From NCBI RefSeq assembly GCF_009827655.1, contig NZ_WTYV01000004.1, positions 274,199 to 338,198 of the forward strand: a stretch of DNA of 64,000 nucleotides, read 5' to 3'. Every line of letters begins with the position of its first letter. Positions within the stretch are counted from its first letter, which is position 1. The position numbers and the translations under genes were made by a program. The notes below the pieces were generated by a model that was not told where the DNA came from, searched no databases, and saw only the letters and a list, made by a program, of their open reading frames with translations. The stretch comes from Alteraurantiacibacter buctensis (lineage in GTDB: Bacteria > Pseudomonadota > Alphaproteobacteria > Sphingomonadales > Sphingomonadaceae). Positions 63,548 to 64,000 of the stretch are shown here, piece after piece.

Positions 63548-63762
63548 TCCGGCACCGACACGCCCACGCGGCCCTTGCCAGCGGTAAACGTGGCCCCGGC
63601 ATCGGCTAGAGCCTTCACCAGCTTGTCGCGCGTATCAGCGGCCACCGTCTGCCCAGCCTCAAACCGATGGACCGAGGGATAAGACACCCCCGCGCGGTCT
63701 GCGAGTTCCTGCGACTTCCAGCCTAGGCCACAGCGGGCCATCCTACATTGCCTTGCGTTCAT
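63544..63762 (-). CDS. XRE-family helix-turn-helix repressor
   Basis: A 72-residue protein. The HTH spans residues 5-45: QCRMARCGLGWKSQELADRAGVSYPSVHRFE, with SQELADRAG and PSVHRFE as the two DNA-binding helices. It lacks the DUF2384 tail of Xre antitoxins of RES toxins. Two 18-bp operator-like sites lie immediately upstream. A phage repressor role, with co-expression of the ADP-ribosyltransferase-like gene, is inferred. Confidence 0.8.
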   Translation of the reverse strand: MNARQCRMARCGLGWKSQELADRAGVSYPSVHRFEAGQTVAADTRDKLVKALADAGATFTAGKGRVGVSVPE

Positions 63763-63763
63763 G

Positions 63764-63781
63764 CTGATAGAAATATGTCAG
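63764..63781. promoter_or_regulatory. Operator-like site 1 (CTGATAGAAATATGTCAG)
   Basis: An imperfect palindrome two bases upstream of the XRE start codon, overlapping the -10 region of the leftward promoter. It shares 14 of 18 positions with site 2. Confidence 0.6.
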
Positions 63782-63818
63782 AAACTGGCTTGACGCAAGC
63801 CCTGCATCACTGATAGAA
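63770..63818. promoter_or_regulatory. Divergent promoter-like elements between XRE gene and Tat-signal gene
   Basis: Leftward: TTGCGT (63793-63798 on the minus strand) with 17-base spacing to TATTTC (63770-63775). Rightward: TTGACG (63790-63795) with 17-base spacing to ATAGAA (63813-63818). The -35 boxes overlap. Each -10 sits in one operator-like site, as in a repressor-controlled switch. The -10 matches are weak, so the exact boxes are tentative. Confidence 0.4.
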
Positions 63819-63827
63819 ACCTATCAG
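63810..63827. promoter_or_regulatory. Operator-like site 2 (CTGATAGAAACCTATCAG)
   Basis: A clean inverted repeat, CTGATAG-AAAC-CTATCAG, 46 bp centre to centre from site 1 and overlapping the -10 of the rightward promoter. Confidence 0.65.
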
Positions 63828-63915
63828 CCAAGGCACGAAGCCAAGGCGGGCCGAGCAGCAACGTAGGACTTGCCACCCGGCCCTTATCGCAACCCTGTAT
63901 GAGAGGGACACGACA

Positions 63916-64000
63916 ATGACCAATACCACAATCACCCGCCGCAGCCTACTTGCCGCTGCACCCGTCGCCGCCGTGGCCGTGGCGATCCCCGCCGCCGCCT
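63916..64000 (+). CDS. Tat-signal protein, 5' part (runs off window)
   Basis: The first 28 residues are visible: a twin-arginine motif in TTITRRSLLAA followed by a hydrophobic stretch ending IPAAA, a textbook Tat signal. GAGAGGGA precedes the ATG. The rest lies beyond the edge, so the function cannot be told. It is the first rightward gene beyond the operator region. Confidence 0.7.
   Translation, partial: MTNTTITRRSLLAAAPVAAVAVAIPAAA

Larger units (their letters stand above)
52641..64000. mobile_element. Left part of a phage-like element integrated at tRNA-Asn
   Basis: From the 3' end of tRNA-Asn to the window edge gene content changes from housekeeping to phage-like: a Panacea-domain pair, a leftward block of virion/ejection-like proteins, two SNase-type proteins, small membrane proteins, an XRE repressor gene with operator-like sites and a putative ADP-ribosyltransferase. 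The 52641-53736 stretch is visibly more AT-rich than its neighbours. Neither an integrase nor a second att copy is in the window, so the right boundary and the exact att core are unknown. The tRNA as attB is inference from position. Confidence 0.7.

Noticed and set aside
63017..63762. Identification as a classical Xre-RES toxin-antitoxin pair
   Set aside because: The XRE protein is only 72 residues without the DUF2384 tail, and the partner's motif order fits R-S-E ADP-ribosyltransferases better than RES; left as a putative ADP-ribosyltransferase.
1..64000. CRISPR array, insertion sequence or rRNA operon
   Set aside because: No regularly spaced repeats, no transposase motif and no rRNA sequence were seen on reading the window.

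Overview
The window is GC-rich, densely packed bacterial chromosome. The combination of an exosortase A (XrtA) exopolysaccharide locus, ZapE, SdhE, EtfQO, a LolCDE-type exporter and an alphaproteobacterial-type SOS box (GTTC-N7-GTTC) points to a Gram-negative alphaproteobacterium. Protein flavour suggests Sphingomonadales, probably near Erythrobacteraceae. That placement is inference from gene content and style, not from a marker-gene comparison.

Region 1 (1-19437) starts with the 3' end of zapE and then holds an almost complete XrtA/PEP-CTERM exopolysaccharide locus. The leftward arm runs from an OPX export lipoprotein through the Wzz-like chain-length protein, tyrosine autokinase, outer-membrane barrel, ExeA-like ATPase, polysaccharide deacetylase, FemAB-like protein, glycosyltransferase, XrtA-EpsI fusion and class II amidotransferase. 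Next to it is an acyl/amino-acid activation module: a PLP decarboxylase and an acyl-CoA ligase leftward, and a GNAT/FemAB-like protein, an acyl carrier protein and two alpha/beta hydrolases rightward. Genes overlap by 1-11 bp, so translation is probably coupled. No PEP-CTERM substrate protein is seen here.

Region 2 (19451-52501) is housekeeping: RNA m5U methyltransferase, NAD(P)HX repair enzyme, ilvD, N-formylglutamate amidohydrolase, ispE, EtfQO, a degenerate uracil-DNA glycosylase-like protein, lytic transglycosylase, moaB, an SOS-box-associated radical SAM protein, an OmpA-domain protein, an acyl-CoA ligase, dnaE, lolD/lolC, c-di-GMP enzymes (a GGDEF and an EAL protein), an aldehyde dehydrogenase, an amino-acid permease, recG, sdhE, mfd and nadK.

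Region 3 (52566-64000) begins at tRNA-Asn(GTT). To its right lies what looks like one end of an integrated phage-like element that runs past the window edge. From the tRNA outward it carries a more AT-rich two-gene pair (a Panacea/DUF4065 antitoxin-like protein and a small partner). A leftward operon of phage virion/ejection-like proteins follows, including a 1559-residue protein with an N-terminal staphylococcal-nuclease (SNase) domain. Then come small rightward genes with a second SNase-like protein, and a control region: an XRE repressor gene overlapping a gene for a putative ADP-ribosyltransferase, preceded by two matching 18-bp operator-like sites and divergent promoter-like elements. No integrase, terminase, portal or capsid gene is visible in this part.

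The strongest candidates for undescribed biology are the XRE/ADP-ribosyltransferase pair with its operators, the SNase-headed giant virion-type protein with its four-copy W-x-x-F-E motif, and the Panacea pair beside the tRNA. All functional statements rest on motif reading by eye; no database search was run.
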